From positions 42,682,719-42,746,718 of the forward strand of contig NC_056033.1 in NCBI RefSeq assembly GCF_004379255.2: a stretch of 64,000 nucleotides of DNA, written 5' to 3'. The notes under the pieces are model-generated. The model was not told where the DNA came from, ran no database searches, and saw only the letters and a program-made list of their open reading frames with translations. Shown here in pieces: positions 46,201 through 56,200 of this stretch; position 1 is the first letter of the stretch, and the number at the start of each line of letters is the position of its first letter. A program made the translations under genes and the position numbers. The DNA is from Salvia splendens. Taxonomy: Eukaryota; Streptophyta; Magnoliopsida; Lamiales; Lamiaceae.

Positions 46201-47174
46201 ATGATATGCTGATCTCTGCAGAGCATAAGGAAGAGGTGGAGTTAGTGAAGGCTGATCTGAAATCTGAATTCGATATGAAAGATCTTGGTGATGCCAAGAA
46301 GATTCTTGGGATGGAAATTATCAGAGATAGAGATCACAAGCAGATATGGCTGACTCAAAGGGATTATATCAGTAGTGTGATCAAGAAATTCCAGATGGAT
46401 CATAGCAAACCAGTGAGCATGCCCCTGAGTTCACAGTTCAAGCTCAGCAGCAATCAAAGCCCTAAAGATGATGAACAGAGAAGAGAAATGGATAAGGTCC
46501 CATATGCAAACATAGTGGGGAGTATCATGTACACCATGGTGTGTACAAGGCCAGATATCAGCCAGGCAATAAGTGTTGTGAGCAGGTACATGGCTGATCC
46601 GGGTATACATCATTGGCAAGCTTTAAAATGGATATTAAGGTATCTCAATGGCACTCGGGATTATGGCATACTGTTTGATGGAAGTAAGAATTTTGATACA
46701 CAGCCTCTATTGGGATATTGTGATTCTGATTTTGCAACTAACATTGACACAAGGAAGTCCCAATCCGGCTATGTTTTCTGCATGTATGGAGCTGCTGTAA
46801 GTTGGAGATCGAGTTTGCAATCTGTGGTGGCACTCTCAACAACTGAGGCAGAATATATTTCCATGGCTGAGGCTGTAAAGGAGAGCATGTGGCTGAAAGG
46901 AATCTGCTCGGATTTTGGAGTCGATCAAGAAGCTGTGACTGTATTATGTGATTCAAATAGTGCCATATGTCTATCAAAACATCAGACATTCCATGAGAGG
47001 AGCAAGCATGTGGATGTTAAGCTTCATTTTGTGAGGGATGAAGTTGAAATGGGCTCAGTAAAGATTGAGAAAGTAGCTACTGAGCACAATGCTGCTGATA
47101 TGCTAACAAAGGTGTTACCCGGACTTAAGTTGAAGTATTGCATGGATTTGGTGAATCTGATTCAGCTGGAGTGA
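43221..47174 (+). CDS. Copia gag-pol polyprotein, intact
   Basis: 1317 aa from ATG 43221, 47 bp beyond the LTR; upstream in-frame codons lack an ATG. Domains in order: gag (RFTGENDFGMWRLKMKAVL); CCHC knuckle CFWCKKPGHIKQNC; protease with the active site WIMDSGCSFHMS; GAG-pre-integrase WHTRLGHVG with the zinc CEEC; integrase with Asp in HSDIWGP, Asp in LRTDNGLEF and Glu in QNGVAERINRT; reverse transcriptase with LLLYVDDMLIS; and RNase H with YCDSDFA, ALSTTEAEYI and LCDSNSAI. All catalytic residues of the four enzymes are present and no stop or frameshift interrupts them. This is a Ty1/Copia order (integrase before RT). I cannot assign the lineage safely. Confidence 0.97.
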   Translation: MSTTKFDVERFTGENDFGMWRLKMKAVLMQQGVWDYVKSKADEEEIQGMDAAKSQELEYKAYSSIVLCLSDRVLREVQKEDDAAGVWEKLEKIYMEKSISNRLHLKQRLFNFKFSDSKNLADQLEDFRKCIDDLESVDDAMKDEDKALMLLNALPQSFEQFKDSILLGRDSKVTLEEVYSALKLKGMQKSVSKQIDQAAESLNVKTASKKQFKFKKPSSDKWRPRGAKEGDQKESRSCFWCKKPGHIKQNCFAWKKRQAENHKEDGTAAITEEIEEARALNVVEDSPLSRLWIMDSGCSFHMSSNLDWFQDLKESEGSVLLGDDHVCDVRGVGNICLRMEDGSLRKLTDVRYIPSIKRNLISLGLLEKIGYRLTLYGGEMLVTKDGQMIMRAIRSNVLYYLQAEPIDGSANSTQQTINWHTRLGHVGVAGMMQLVKQGIIQMSESDVQRHIGSCEECILGKSKKLPYGVGKHTSKELLQYVHSDIWGPAPVNSLGGGRYFLSFVDDFSRKVWIVIMKDKSETFQRFQEWCVGVELEKGKPLRCLRTDNGLEFLSHEFDGFCKDKGIKRHRTVPHNPQQNGVAERINRTILERVRCMLIASGMSKPFWGEAASTAVVLINKCPSAAIENQTPDSKWYGSYGDYSKLRPFGCRAYAHIKQGKLEPRALRCVMIGYQMGVSGYRLWCCEEGNKKVVVSRDVIFKESEMPFLNKDNQKVHFEVENQRVTTDVTQTDLNATSDVSGGGASGMQAEIRTPERVIARNRAKRNIKLPSRFNDYDMMHYALAVAEQMDYHEPSSYKEAIRSPEKDQWLLAMQEEIDSLYKNHTWILVLRPTDQKTVGCKWIYKKKVEAFNNNHIRFKARLVAKGFTQREGVDYNEIFSPVVKHSSIRLLLAIVAQRDWELQQLDVKTAFLHGELEEKIYMEQPPGFVKPGDEKKVCLLKRSLYGLKQSSRQWYLRFNVFMQKIGFEKSLYDHCVFIKRRGGVAVAYLLLYVDDMLISAEHKEEVELVKADLKSEFDMKDLGDAKKILGMEIIRDRDHKQIWLTQRDYISSVIKKFQMDHSKPVSMPLSSQFKLSSNQSPKDDEQRREMDKVPYANIVGSIMYTMVCTRPDISQAISVVSRYMADPGIHHWQALKWILRYLNGTRDYGILFDGSKNFDTQPLLGYCDSDFATNIDTRKSQSGYVFCMYGAAVSWRSSLQSVVALSTTEAEYISMAEAVKESMWLKGICSDFGVDQEAVTVLCDSNSAICLSKHQTFHERSKHVDVKLHFVRDEVEMGSVKIEKVATEHNAADMLTKVLPGLKLKYCMDLVNLIQLE

Positions 47175-47230
47175 TTGTGGAAGATGGATATGCTCTGTGG
47201 ATTGTCCAGTTGTGTCCCAAGGTGGAGATT

Positions 47231-47688
47231 TGTTATGAGGATTGGGGCAAAACTGCACAATCAGTCAAGCTCGGTGTTAGTCGAGCTTAATCGTGCTCGG
47301 TGATTAGCCGAGCTTGCTGGTGCTCGGTATTAGCCGAACTTAGTCGAGTTCGGTGTTGGTCGTTGTTATTAACTGATGCATAGACAAACGAGAGCCGTCG
47401 GATGCGATTAGTTAGTTAGCTTAAATGACAGCCGTTGGATTTGTTTTGGTTGTTAGATTAGTGTTAGTCAAATAGAGTGAATAACCGAGCTGTGCAAGAG
47501 GAGTGAGAGAAAAAGATTTTTCATCCATCAGTTTGTAATCTTCCACAAAATTGAATACAAGATTTCCATTAATTCTCCGAGAGTTGTTCTTAGCTTTATT
47601 CATTTTCATATCGAGTGTTTGTTCTTCTTGTTCCGGAATCGATCTTGTTGTGATAGCAAGATTGAGTCGCGTATTTGATAACATTACA
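47231..47688 (+). repeat. 3' LTR of the young Copia
   Basis: 458 bp, same length as the 5' LTR, with two differences. Both appear as C in the 5' copy and T in the 3' copy, each at the first C of a CCG trinucleotide. Confidence 0.95.
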
Positions 47689-47693
47689 TAAAT

Positions 47694-48532
47694 CATTCAC
47701 TATCATACCCAAATTAATTTTGTATTTAGAGGATACTGAATTTTTATTTGTATTACTGAAAGTGAATGATTGTTTTATGATTTTGTGTTGTTATATTTCG
47801 TTTTCATACTAGTACAAGTGAAGATCTTGTCTTGTATTGTAAGGATTGTCATTTCCATATTTATATTACGTAATTTTCCAAGGTTTTTAATTTCATATTT
47901 AATGAATAATTAAATATTTGTTCCCATGTGAACTATAAAAAGCAATCTGGTGCTTGAGCCATTGATCTGTGTATGGTCAACAATTATTAAAAAAATGTTA
48001 TACAAAATCTCAACATAAAAGACATTATTGAATATATTTATATAATAATTGCAGATAAATTAAAATAGAAAAATGACACATTGCGTCTTAACGAGGGAAG
48101 GATTATTATTTAGTCAAATGTGACCCAACATATATAGAACAAATCAATCAATGCATGAACAACAAAATGTGATTATAAGGGAATCTTCCAATAAAGTGAT
48201 AAACCCTACAAACGATTCATCTGCATAAATAGAATATTCACAACTAATATCAGCCTGCAATCACTCAAATCCAAGACACAAAAACCAAGAATTGCAATAA
48301 AAAATGAACCTCAACCATCATCACACTTGTAATTTATTGTTTTCGTAGCAACAGCGACTTCCCCAATCTCTCCATTTGGCAGTTGCTGCTTCCCTCTCAC
48401 ACACCACACTCTGTAATAAATAAAATCAGTCAATCCCAACTTAGCAAATCACAAAATTGAAAATCCTCAGTTTAAATCCCCATTTCCACTGACCCCTTTT
48501 CCCTCCCATCTCTAAAAATCCAATCTTTTCAA
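47694..48532. other. Intergenic DNA upstream of the UNC93-like pseudogene
   Basis: AT-rich, no gene seen. It includes the former promoter and 5' UTR of the pseudogene. Confidence 0.45.
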
Positions 48533-49908
48533 ATGGGCGGCGCCGGAGATCAAGAATCCGGCAACCTCCCTCCGGAAACCGCCGTGAAACCCTCCCTCCT
48601 CCGCCACAATTCCCCTCTAATCCAGGTGATACTGATCGGATTCATGTGCTTCTGCTGCCCCGGCATGTTCAACGCCCTCTCCGGCATGGGCGGCGCCGGC
48701 GGCCAGGTGGACCCCACCGCCGCCAACAACGCCAACACCGCAATTTACACCACCTTCGCCGTCTTCGGCGTCCTCGGCGGCGGAATCTACAACATCCTCG
48801 GCCCCAAGCTCACCCTCGTCTGCGGCTGCTCCACCTTACGTCCTCTACGCCGGCTCCTTCCTCTACTACAACCACTATCAGCACCAGGCCTTCGCCATCG
48901 TCGCCGGCGCCCTTCTCGGGATCGGCGCCGGCCTCCTGTGGACCGCGCAGGAGGCCATCATGACCTCCTACCCGCCCCACGACCGAAAAGGTATTGACAC
49001 GGATATCTATTCCACCTCCACCTCCACCTCATCTAATATAGTTTATCTTTATTTACTCATAGTCTCATTGTTAAATGACACGAGATTATTTTAGAATTGA
49101 CTAGCATTCGGATCGAATGATTGGATGAAATTAGGTCAATACTTCCACGTACCATGGATAATGTAGGAAACATCTCTACTTTTCCTCGAGGAATTTTTAG
49201 AATTCCCAATGCTTAGCTTTTATTCCACCTTGTCTAAAATAAGTTATCTTTATTACTCCCTCATCTCATTGTTAAATGACACGAGATTTTGGGTTGAGTT
49301 GTTGAATTTATAAAAATAGAGAGGAGAAAGGTAATTCATTCAGACCAAACAACTCTATGAAATTATGTTAATACTTCCACATATTATGGGTAATGTAGGA
49401 ATTTTTCCCTAGTGATGCTCTCTGATCATAAAATAAAATGTGAATAACCCGTCCTCCTCTCTTTGAAAGAAGGGTCGCTTCCGGTTCTTTCGGTGCTCGA
49501 AACAGTTTTGACAGTATTTAACAAACATTATTTCCTAAACTCTCTCTATTTCATACATTTATGTATCAGGTACCTACATTGCCCTGTTTTGGAGTATTTT
49601 TCAATTTAGGTGGTGTGATTGGAGGCCTTATTCCATTTGCATTGAATTTCCATAGAACTGAGGCAAGATCAGTCAATGATGGCACCTACATTGGCTTCAT
49701 GGTGTTTATGTCAATTGGGACTTTGCTATCTCTCTCAATTCTCCACCCGAGCCGCGTCGTTCGTGACGACGGGTCGAGGTGCACCAACATCAAGTACTCG
49801 AGCGTGGGGGTCGAGGCTCGGGCGATTTCCCTGCTGTTTGCACCTAGTGTTGTTGGTGCTTGTTCATTCTTGTGGAGTCATCAATGTGCTCCACTTGAAC
49901 AAGTGTAA
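48533..49908 (+). pseudogene. UNC93-like transporter pseudogene, frameshifted and truncated
   Basis: Exon 1 (48533-48990) encodes an acidic N-terminus, SPLIQVILIGFMCFCCPGMF (TM1) and IYNILGPKLTLVCGCST. An extra T at 48836-48837 then shifts the frame; the next frame continues YVLYAGSFLYYNHYQHQAFA through WTAQEAIMTSYPP. A GT-AG intron leads to exon 2 (49570 onward), TYIALFWSIF, where one T too many in the run 49597-49601 shifts the frame a second time into FNLGGVIGGLIPFALNF and SRCTNIKYSSVGVEA. The sequence then ends in an unrelated tail and stop at 49908. Plant UNC93-like proteins are about 450 aa with 11-12 TMs; the C-terminal half is missing here. Two +1 T errors plus truncation make a pseudogene most likely. 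Assembly error at the T runs would explain the shifts but not the truncation. Confidence 0.85.
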
Positions 49909-51842
49909 TAGAATTTTGTGTTGTTTAGTGTTATTCATAGTGTAATAGAATTTCATGGAATCACTTTGGAGACCATGGTAAAAGTTAGTTACAAGTACAT
50001 GTTCATGGTTTCCAAACTGTCGGCTTCGGTTCCGGAAATGTTGGAACTGTAACCGTTACCAGACCGTAAGCTGATGATATTAGCGACCAAATTAAGTTAT
50101 AGTGGGAAAATATCAAATTTCGACCAAAGTTTATGATTTTATGAATTACATAAATTGGCTTAATATCCAACTGCATTGAGTTTCGCTTGGGCTTTGAGTT
50201 AAGCTCAATTGGGCCGGGCCGCAAAGAAGGCTCTTTTGATCCTTGGGTTGAATTACATATTTTGGGCTTCCTTTTCCATATCCTCATTTAATGTGATTTT
50301 TAAATTAATATGGACAAAAAATGAAAAGATACATAATTTCAGAAGAGATATTAGAAGATGCATTTTGAATGGAGTAAAGTAAAAGTAATTAGTCATGCGT
50401 GTGTTTGCAAATACTGAGTGTGAACAAGGATATAAATACTTTTAAGAAATTATATCCTAAAATGAAACACTATACATTTCATGAACATTGAAAATGACAC
50501 TAAAGAAAGAGTAAACAAGTTTAAAACATGTTCATATGAGAACTCTTAATTATTGTGACAATGGAGGATTATTTTTAATCTGAAGAGCTATATTGAATGT
50601 ATTACTTCCTAGACAAATACTTATAATACAATTAATTTCACAATGAATCCAATAACTTTCTACTCTCATGATATTATTTCGGTTCTAACAAAAAAGTAAT
50701 TTTAATGATAGCTCAATCCATATTAGTTTACATATATTGTTTTTTCGTATAATATAATTAAATTGGGGATTAAACCAATTTACCACACAATTAGCAGCTC
50801 AACAGTATAAGATAAAATGACACATTTGCTAAGTTTAGAATTAGAAAAAGAATTTAAATAATCAATAAAATATGCATTACGTCATGGCACGAAATTAAAC
50901 ATAGCTTAAATTATTGGTCCCTTGTTCTTTACTTAATGAAATAAACACTTCCATATTCAGGTAAAGTTTTTGTTCTTTAACCGAAATTCTTTTTTAAAGA
51001 ATAAACAATCTTTTTCAAACGAACTGATCTTTCCTATTTTCTATAAACGTGAATTATTTACTAAGTATTTATTATGAGAAGATAATTGAATCAACAAATT
51101 GTTTTAAGAAAATTACAAAAACTGACAGAAAACTAATGCAACTTTGCTTTTACAATAAAGATAGATAGTTAGTTAAATGTAGTAGAAATATTTCTACATA
51201 GATATTTGAATAACGAAAAAAGTAGAAAATACAAAAGAATATGTTATTGATATTTCAGTCCATTTTATCTTATTACTATTGTTCTAAATATTCAGAGATG
51301 ATGATCAATCTTTTTGTCATTTTGTCATTTCAGTTTTACCAAACCACTATCTTGAAATAACATAGACATATATTAAATATTTAGTTAGGAATTATCCAAT
51401 GACTCACTTATTGATTTAAAATTGGTCGGAATTTGTATTTATTTTATAAAATTGTCAAATTACCAAAATTGTGTGTGAATTCTTATGCAAAAGTTATGTA
51501 ATTATTCAAATTCGAAACAATTACACGCACAAACAAAATTCTTGATAAAAATCTTAGTATTTTTTTGCATTTGTGTTTCATGATTTTAAGATATACTCTC
51601 ATTAGAAATTCAGACAACAACATTGACTCAAGATACTAAAAGAGAAATAGAAAACAAATGAAGCTGATGGATGTATTTATAATTAAAACCGTCAAATTAT
51701 CTTGTATTTGAATTGCTATGCAAAAGCTCCGTGATTATCTCGATTCGAGAACGCATACATTTGTGTTTTTGCTTACTCTATGGGGGTGGGTTTCGAACTC
51801 ATTAGAAATCTAGACAATAGTCTCAACCCACCAACATACGTG
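49909..51842. other. AT-rich intergenic DNA, no gene seen
   Basis: Nearly 2 kb of AT-rich DNA. I recognise no missing C-terminal exon of the UNC93-like gene in it, and no other gene or repeat. Confidence 0.5.
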
Positions 51843-51850
51843 AGAGAGAG

Positions 51851-52037
51851 CAGGGACGGAGCCAGGAATTCTATATAGATGGGGCAAAAATACGTATAAA
51901 GATATTTTAAGAATTATAGAAGGGGCATATACTGAGGATATTTCAAAAAAATTTAAAATTAATAATCAAAATAGTATAAATAATTTTTTTCAGCTGGGGC
52001 AATTGCCCCTTGTGATGCTCATATGGATCCGTCCCTA
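51851..52037. mobile_element. hAT-like MITE, 187 bp
   Basis: Begins CAGGGACGGAGCCAGG and ends GGATCCGTCCCTA, a 10-12 bp inverted repeat with one mismatch at the last base. Flanked by an 8-bp repeat AGAGAGAG (51843-51850 and 52038-52045). CAGGG-type ends and an 8-bp duplication are hallmarks of hAT elements. The duplication is simple sequence, so its weight is limited. Non-coding. Confidence 0.7.
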
Positions 52038-52092
52038 AGAGAGAGGAAAAAAATGTATGATAGATGTATTTATAATCAAACAATAAACATCA

Positions 52093-53030
52093 TCAAACAT
52101 CATGACTCTCCTCGTCCTCCTCCGCCTCCACCTCCTCCTCATCCTCATGAGGAGCGACGACGGTCCCGATATCCGCGGCCACGTCAAGAAAATGAAGCAA
52201 AAACACAAGTACAACACTGGACACAAACATATGAATGGGCCCAAAAATCCAAAGAAACAAGGGCAAAGACAAGTAGAAAGCATGGAGACCCATCGACCAG
52301 AAATAGCTCCCCCTGTTCACCACCCTCCACACGTACTCCTCCGTCACCGGGCACTCCTTCTCGTTACTCTGCCCCCTTTGCCTAGGCACGTTGATCAGCA
52401 CGCTCGCGTGGCTGTAGTACCTGAAAAGCACACACATCCAGGCATGTCACCCCACGACACGTGCTGATATATATCATTAGATGATGACATGAATTCCTAA
52501 CAGTGCTATTATTACCTGATCGATTGCAGGTTCAGTAGGAACGCGCAGAGGAAGCACACGAGGATCGAGAAGAACTTTATCGACGATCCCAACTTACTGT
52601 TGTCCCCATACACCGCCGCGATAGGGCGCCGCCCACAGCTCCCTCCCGACATCAGCACCGCCATCACCGAGCTCAGCATGATCGCCGTCGACGCCAGCAC
52701 CGTCGACGCCATTATGTTGTTCCGCAGTGTTTGGACCGACAGGATCCCATTTTTCATTGGATCCTACATGACTCAGTTGATAAGACGTTTTTTCCCTCTC
52801 ATAGATGAGAAACATTTATTAAATATTTTTTTAAAGAAAGAAAAAGTAAGAGAGAGAAAGACAGAAACCTCCATCATGGCGCGGATCCAGAGGCGGCGAT
52901 TGGCAGCGTTGATGCCGATGACGGTGGTGTCGGGGTGGCGGATTACGCGGCGGAGGAGCCACGCGTGATACGCCGCCATCACAAGCAGCCCAAGCGGCAC
53001 CAATGCATAATCGAGAGTGTATTTCTGCAT
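52093..53030 (-). CDS. DUF599 family membrane protein
   Basis: Three exons on the minus strand: 53030-52869, 52763-52516 and 52420-52093, GT-AG, about 245 aa. The start MQKYTLDYALVPLGLL runs into a TM helix. HAWLLRRVIRHPDTTVIGIN is the conserved DUF599 loop. Exon 2 begins DPMKNGILSVQTLRNNIMAS and holds two further TMs (ASTAIMLSSVMAVL, FFSILVCFLCAFLL). Exon 3 carries RYYSHASVLINVP and a fourth hydrophobic pair (FYLSLPLFLWIFGPIHMFVS). The C-terminus is a strongly acidic tail (HEDEEEVEAEEDEE). The family is plant-wide, four or so TMs, function unknown. Nothing looks damaged. Confidence 0.9.
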
Positions 53031-54823
53031 TTTTAGTGAGAGAAATTAAGAGAAGAGATGAAACGCAAAAGCACACCTCAATCAAACTAATTATTTGGAT
53101 TAGTGGTGGGTTTATGCTAAAATGAAAGTATACATACAAATTTGTTTAGACTTATAAACATGCCTTAATTAGATTATTCGGTTTAACTGGAATGCTTTGT
53201 TTAATGTTACATTGTTATCATAAGCTTAACGTGTAATAATAAAATATAAGCAAATTAGACTTTGAAAAAAATACAAGTAAAACTAAACTATTTGTACAAA
53301 AATGGTATATGAAAATGTGTAGTATAAAATCACGAAATTTGGTCATATTTTTGGTCTTTTCTACGCCTTTCAAAAAATTTGATTACACAAAGTTTTGATT
53401 TGATTTTAGGTCAATTTTGATTTGAAACAAATGTTTTGATTTTGGTTATCATGACATAGTTATGAAAAAAATGAAACTTTGTCAAGAATAACATGAGCTT
53501 TAATAAAATATTAGGTAGATATTTAATTAATTAAGAAAGTATCTCTTTAAGGTCAAATAGTGAATTAAAGAGTATACAATACTATAATAACATGATCTCT
53601 ATTAAAATATTAGGCAGATATTTAATTGATGGAGAAAGTATCTCATCAAGGTCAAATAGCAAATTAAATTGTGAGACATATTCTTTTTTTTTGGTAAATA
53701 AGAAGTATTATAGAGGTAAATTATAACTAGTGATATTAAAAAAATAAAGTCACGCAATGTGAATGCCTAATATTACTACACTACATAATTGTTTCACATT
53801 TTTTATGGAGGAAAAAATATGTTTTAGAATTATACCTAAGCTATTTTAATTTTTAATTAGTAAGTAGTAGTATATGTGAACATGCTAAAATATTAATCAA
53901 TTTATGTTCACCTATTATAAATAACATTTTCGATAAAAAAAAATTAAATAATCAATACTATATGTATACATTAATAATATTCATATATAGATTCAAAATG
54001 CATATTCCTATTTATATAATTAATTATTTATGAAGATGATTAATTTTATGAATACATAAATTAGTTAAATTAAAATTTGAATTAAATAAAATAGGAAATT
54101 AAACAAGGAAGCGAGGATCCTCTTCCTCTCGACTGCTTAAACCTATCGATTCAACCATCTCTCTCTCTCTAAATGGAGGCAGAATCAAACTGAGATGCCG
54201 CCGGCTGATTTTCTCCGGGTATAATTGAAATCGAATTTCTTGTTCGTTTTCCTTTTCATTGATTTTGAGCTGCATTTGACGCATAAAAAGCATGAATTCG
54301 GTTTCTGAAGTGTTAACTTCCTGGGAAATCAACTATGTAGAAATTCCAAGACAATGCGCTAGGGATTGTTTTTTCACTTAGCTTATATGATTAGGTTTCA
54401 TGTTCAATGATTTCTGTTTGGATGTTTACAAATTTGGTTAAATGAATGACTGATAAGTGATAGAATGCCGCTAGAAATGTGTGTTTTGGATTGTTCAAGC
54501 CCTTGTTTCGATTCAATATGCTAATGCTAGGGCTATTTATCGCCTCTAATTGCTTCAAACAGAACTTCTTATTGTTGTTTTTTGCTTCCTGTTAAGCTGC
54601 AGATTTAGTGCTAATTGTGATTGGTTATATGATGAAACAAACAATTTGTTTGTGCCACCACATCATTGTAGTATGACTATGTCGAAGAGATGGTTATTGT
54701 GAGCGGGGAAGAGACGCTTTTGTTGTTTTTTTGCCTTTTGAACCGGGGGAGATGGATGTTAGAATGGTTATGTGACTCTTGTTTTTCCTCCGTGGAAGGT
54801 ATGGGCTTCTGATATCGGCTGTG
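53031..54823. other. Intergenic DNA and PPR 5' region
   Basis: AT-rich. It contains two diverged direct repeats of about 96 bp (about 53488-53583 and 53584-53680; both carry ATATTTAATT, AAGTATCTC and AAGGTCAAATAG). The part from about 54100 on, with CTCTCTCTCTCT and higher complexity, is the likely promoter and 5' UTR of the PPR gene. Confidence 0.5.
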
Positions 54824-56200
54824 ATGAGGAGAATGTGCCTCGGACTATCGACTAAGTTGTTGAATATATCCGTAGCCTCCCTTTGTAGAACTAGGCAATT
54901 GGAGAAGGCTGAAGCTGCTTTAATTGATGGAATAAGACTGGGAGTGCTACCGGATGTGGTGACCTACAACATTTTGATAACGGGGTATTGTCAAGTTGTT
55001 GGGTTCGATGCAGGCTACCATGTCATTCACCGAATGAAGGAAGCTGGGATAAATCCGAATCTTATTACCTATAATTCTTTGATGGCTGGTGCCACCAGGC
55101 AAGGCTCGTTAGCTTGCTGTCTTGATATGCTTGATGAGATGCTCGGCAGGGGAATAGTTCCTGATGTATGGAGTTATAACACGTTGATGCATTGCTTTTT
55201 CAAAATGGGAAGGCCAGTCGAGGCATATAGGATTTTCAGAGAAATTCTTTTGAAGAATATCTCTCCTTGTCAGGCCACATATAACATCCTAATTAATGGA
55301 CTTTGCAAGAACGGGTACATCAAGAATGCTTTGATATTAATTAGGAATTTGAAGCGTCAAGGATATGTGCCGCAGATAGTGACATACAACATTCTTATGA
55401 ATGCTTTATGCAAGTTGAAGAGGTGGAAGGGTATAATGAGACTTTTCGAGGAGATCAGGGAATTGGGTATTGCACCAAATGCTATTACTTACACCATAGC
55501 TATGAAGTGCTGCTTTGGGAGTAGACGATATAAGGAAGGGCTTCAAATATTTTTCGAGATGAAGAGCAGAGGGTATGCGTATGATTTGTTTTCCTGCTGT
55601 ACAATTGTTGCTGCTTTGGTGAAGTCAGGTAGAAGACTAGCCGCTGAAAGATGCACCGCACACATGATTAAGATCGGGTATGATCTTGACATAGCCTCGT
55701 ACAACACCTTAATTAATTGGCATTTCAAGGAAGGCAAACTTGAGAAAGCCTACAACTTGTTGGGTGTGGCTGAATCGAGGGGGCTGGATTGTGATATTTA
55801 TACCCATACTATCTTGATTGACGGGCTTTGCAAGGCTGGCAATTTTGATGTTGCTGAAAGGCATCTTGACCACATGAAAACTATGGGATTCAATTGCCTA
55901 GTTGCTTCTAATTGCTTTATTAACGGTCTCTGCAAAGCTGGCTACATAGATTATGCACTGCAAGTTTTTAACGCGTCTGATACGAGGGATTCATGTACTT
56001 ACTCTTCCTTGGTGAACAACCTTTGCAAACAAAGGAGGTATCGTTTGGCTGCTCAACTCTTGCTATCTTGCATTAGATCAGGTATGAAAGTACTGAAGTC
56101 AGATGAAAAGAATGTTATTCAGGGTCTCACTCGATTAGGCACCCTTTATGCCAAGAGATTTAAGCTACAAGTTCGAATATCTAAACTGTTGCAGTATTGA
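54824..56200 (+). CDS. P-class PPR protein (At5g46680-like)
   Basis: Single-exon ORF of 458 aa. I chose ATG 54824 because the open frame extends upstream only with a TTG; a second Met (MCLGLSTKLLN) follows three codons later. About eleven to twelve tandem 35-residue PPR motifs are visible, e.g. PDVVTYNILITGYCQ, PNLITYNSLMAGATRQG, PDVWSYNTLMHCFFKMG, ATYNILINGLCKNG, QIVTYNILMNALCKL and PNAITYTIAMKC. No PLS, E, or DYW extension is present, so it belongs to the P class. Such proteins bind organellar RNA. I see no clear transit peptide, so the organelle is uncertain. It matches the layout I recall for At5g46680 (LSTKLLNISV start, IDGIRLGVLPDV). Confidence 0.92.
   Translation: MRRMCLGLSTKLLNISVASLCRTRQLEKAEAALIDGIRLGVLPDVVTYNILITGYCQVVGFDAGYHVIHRMKEAGINPNLITYNSLMAGATRQGSLACCLDMLDEMLGRGIVPDVWSYNTLMHCFFKMGRPVEAYRIFREILLKNISPCQATYNILINGLCKNGYIKNALILIRNLKRQGYVPQIVTYNILMNALCKLKRWKGIMRLFEEIRELGIAPNAITYTIAMKCCFGSRRYKEGLQIFFEMKSRGYAYDLFSCCTIVAALVKSGRRLAAERCTAHMIKIGYDLDIASYNTLINWHFKEGKLEKAYNLLGVAESRGLDCDIYTHTILIDGLCKAGNFDVAERHLDHMKTMGFNCLVASNCFINGLCKAGYIDYALQVFNASDTRDSCTYSSLVNNLCKQRRYRLAAQLLLSCIRSGMKVLKSDEKNVIQGLTRLGTLYAKRFKLQVRISKLLQY

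Larger units (their letters stand above)
42716..47688 (+). mobile_element. Complete, young Ty1/Copia retrotransposon
   Basis: Two 458-bp LTRs, 42716-43173 and 47231-47688, begin TGTTATGAGG and end GATAACATTACA. They differ at only two sites that I found (42766 C vs 47281 T; 42845 C vs 47360 T). A perfect 5-bp duplication TAAAT flanks the element (42711-42715 and 47689-47693). A purine-rich AAGGTGGAGATT polypurine tract precedes the 3' LTR. The primer-binding region after the 5' LTR reads TTGGCGCCGTCTGTGG, which is not the initiator-Met type usual for Copia. One uninterrupted gag-pol ORF lies between. By structure it is potentially autonomous. Confidence 0.97.

Noticed and set aside
52023..52467. 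Plus-strand frames opposite the DUF599 gene
   Set aside because: Antisense shadows of its acidic tail and last exon.
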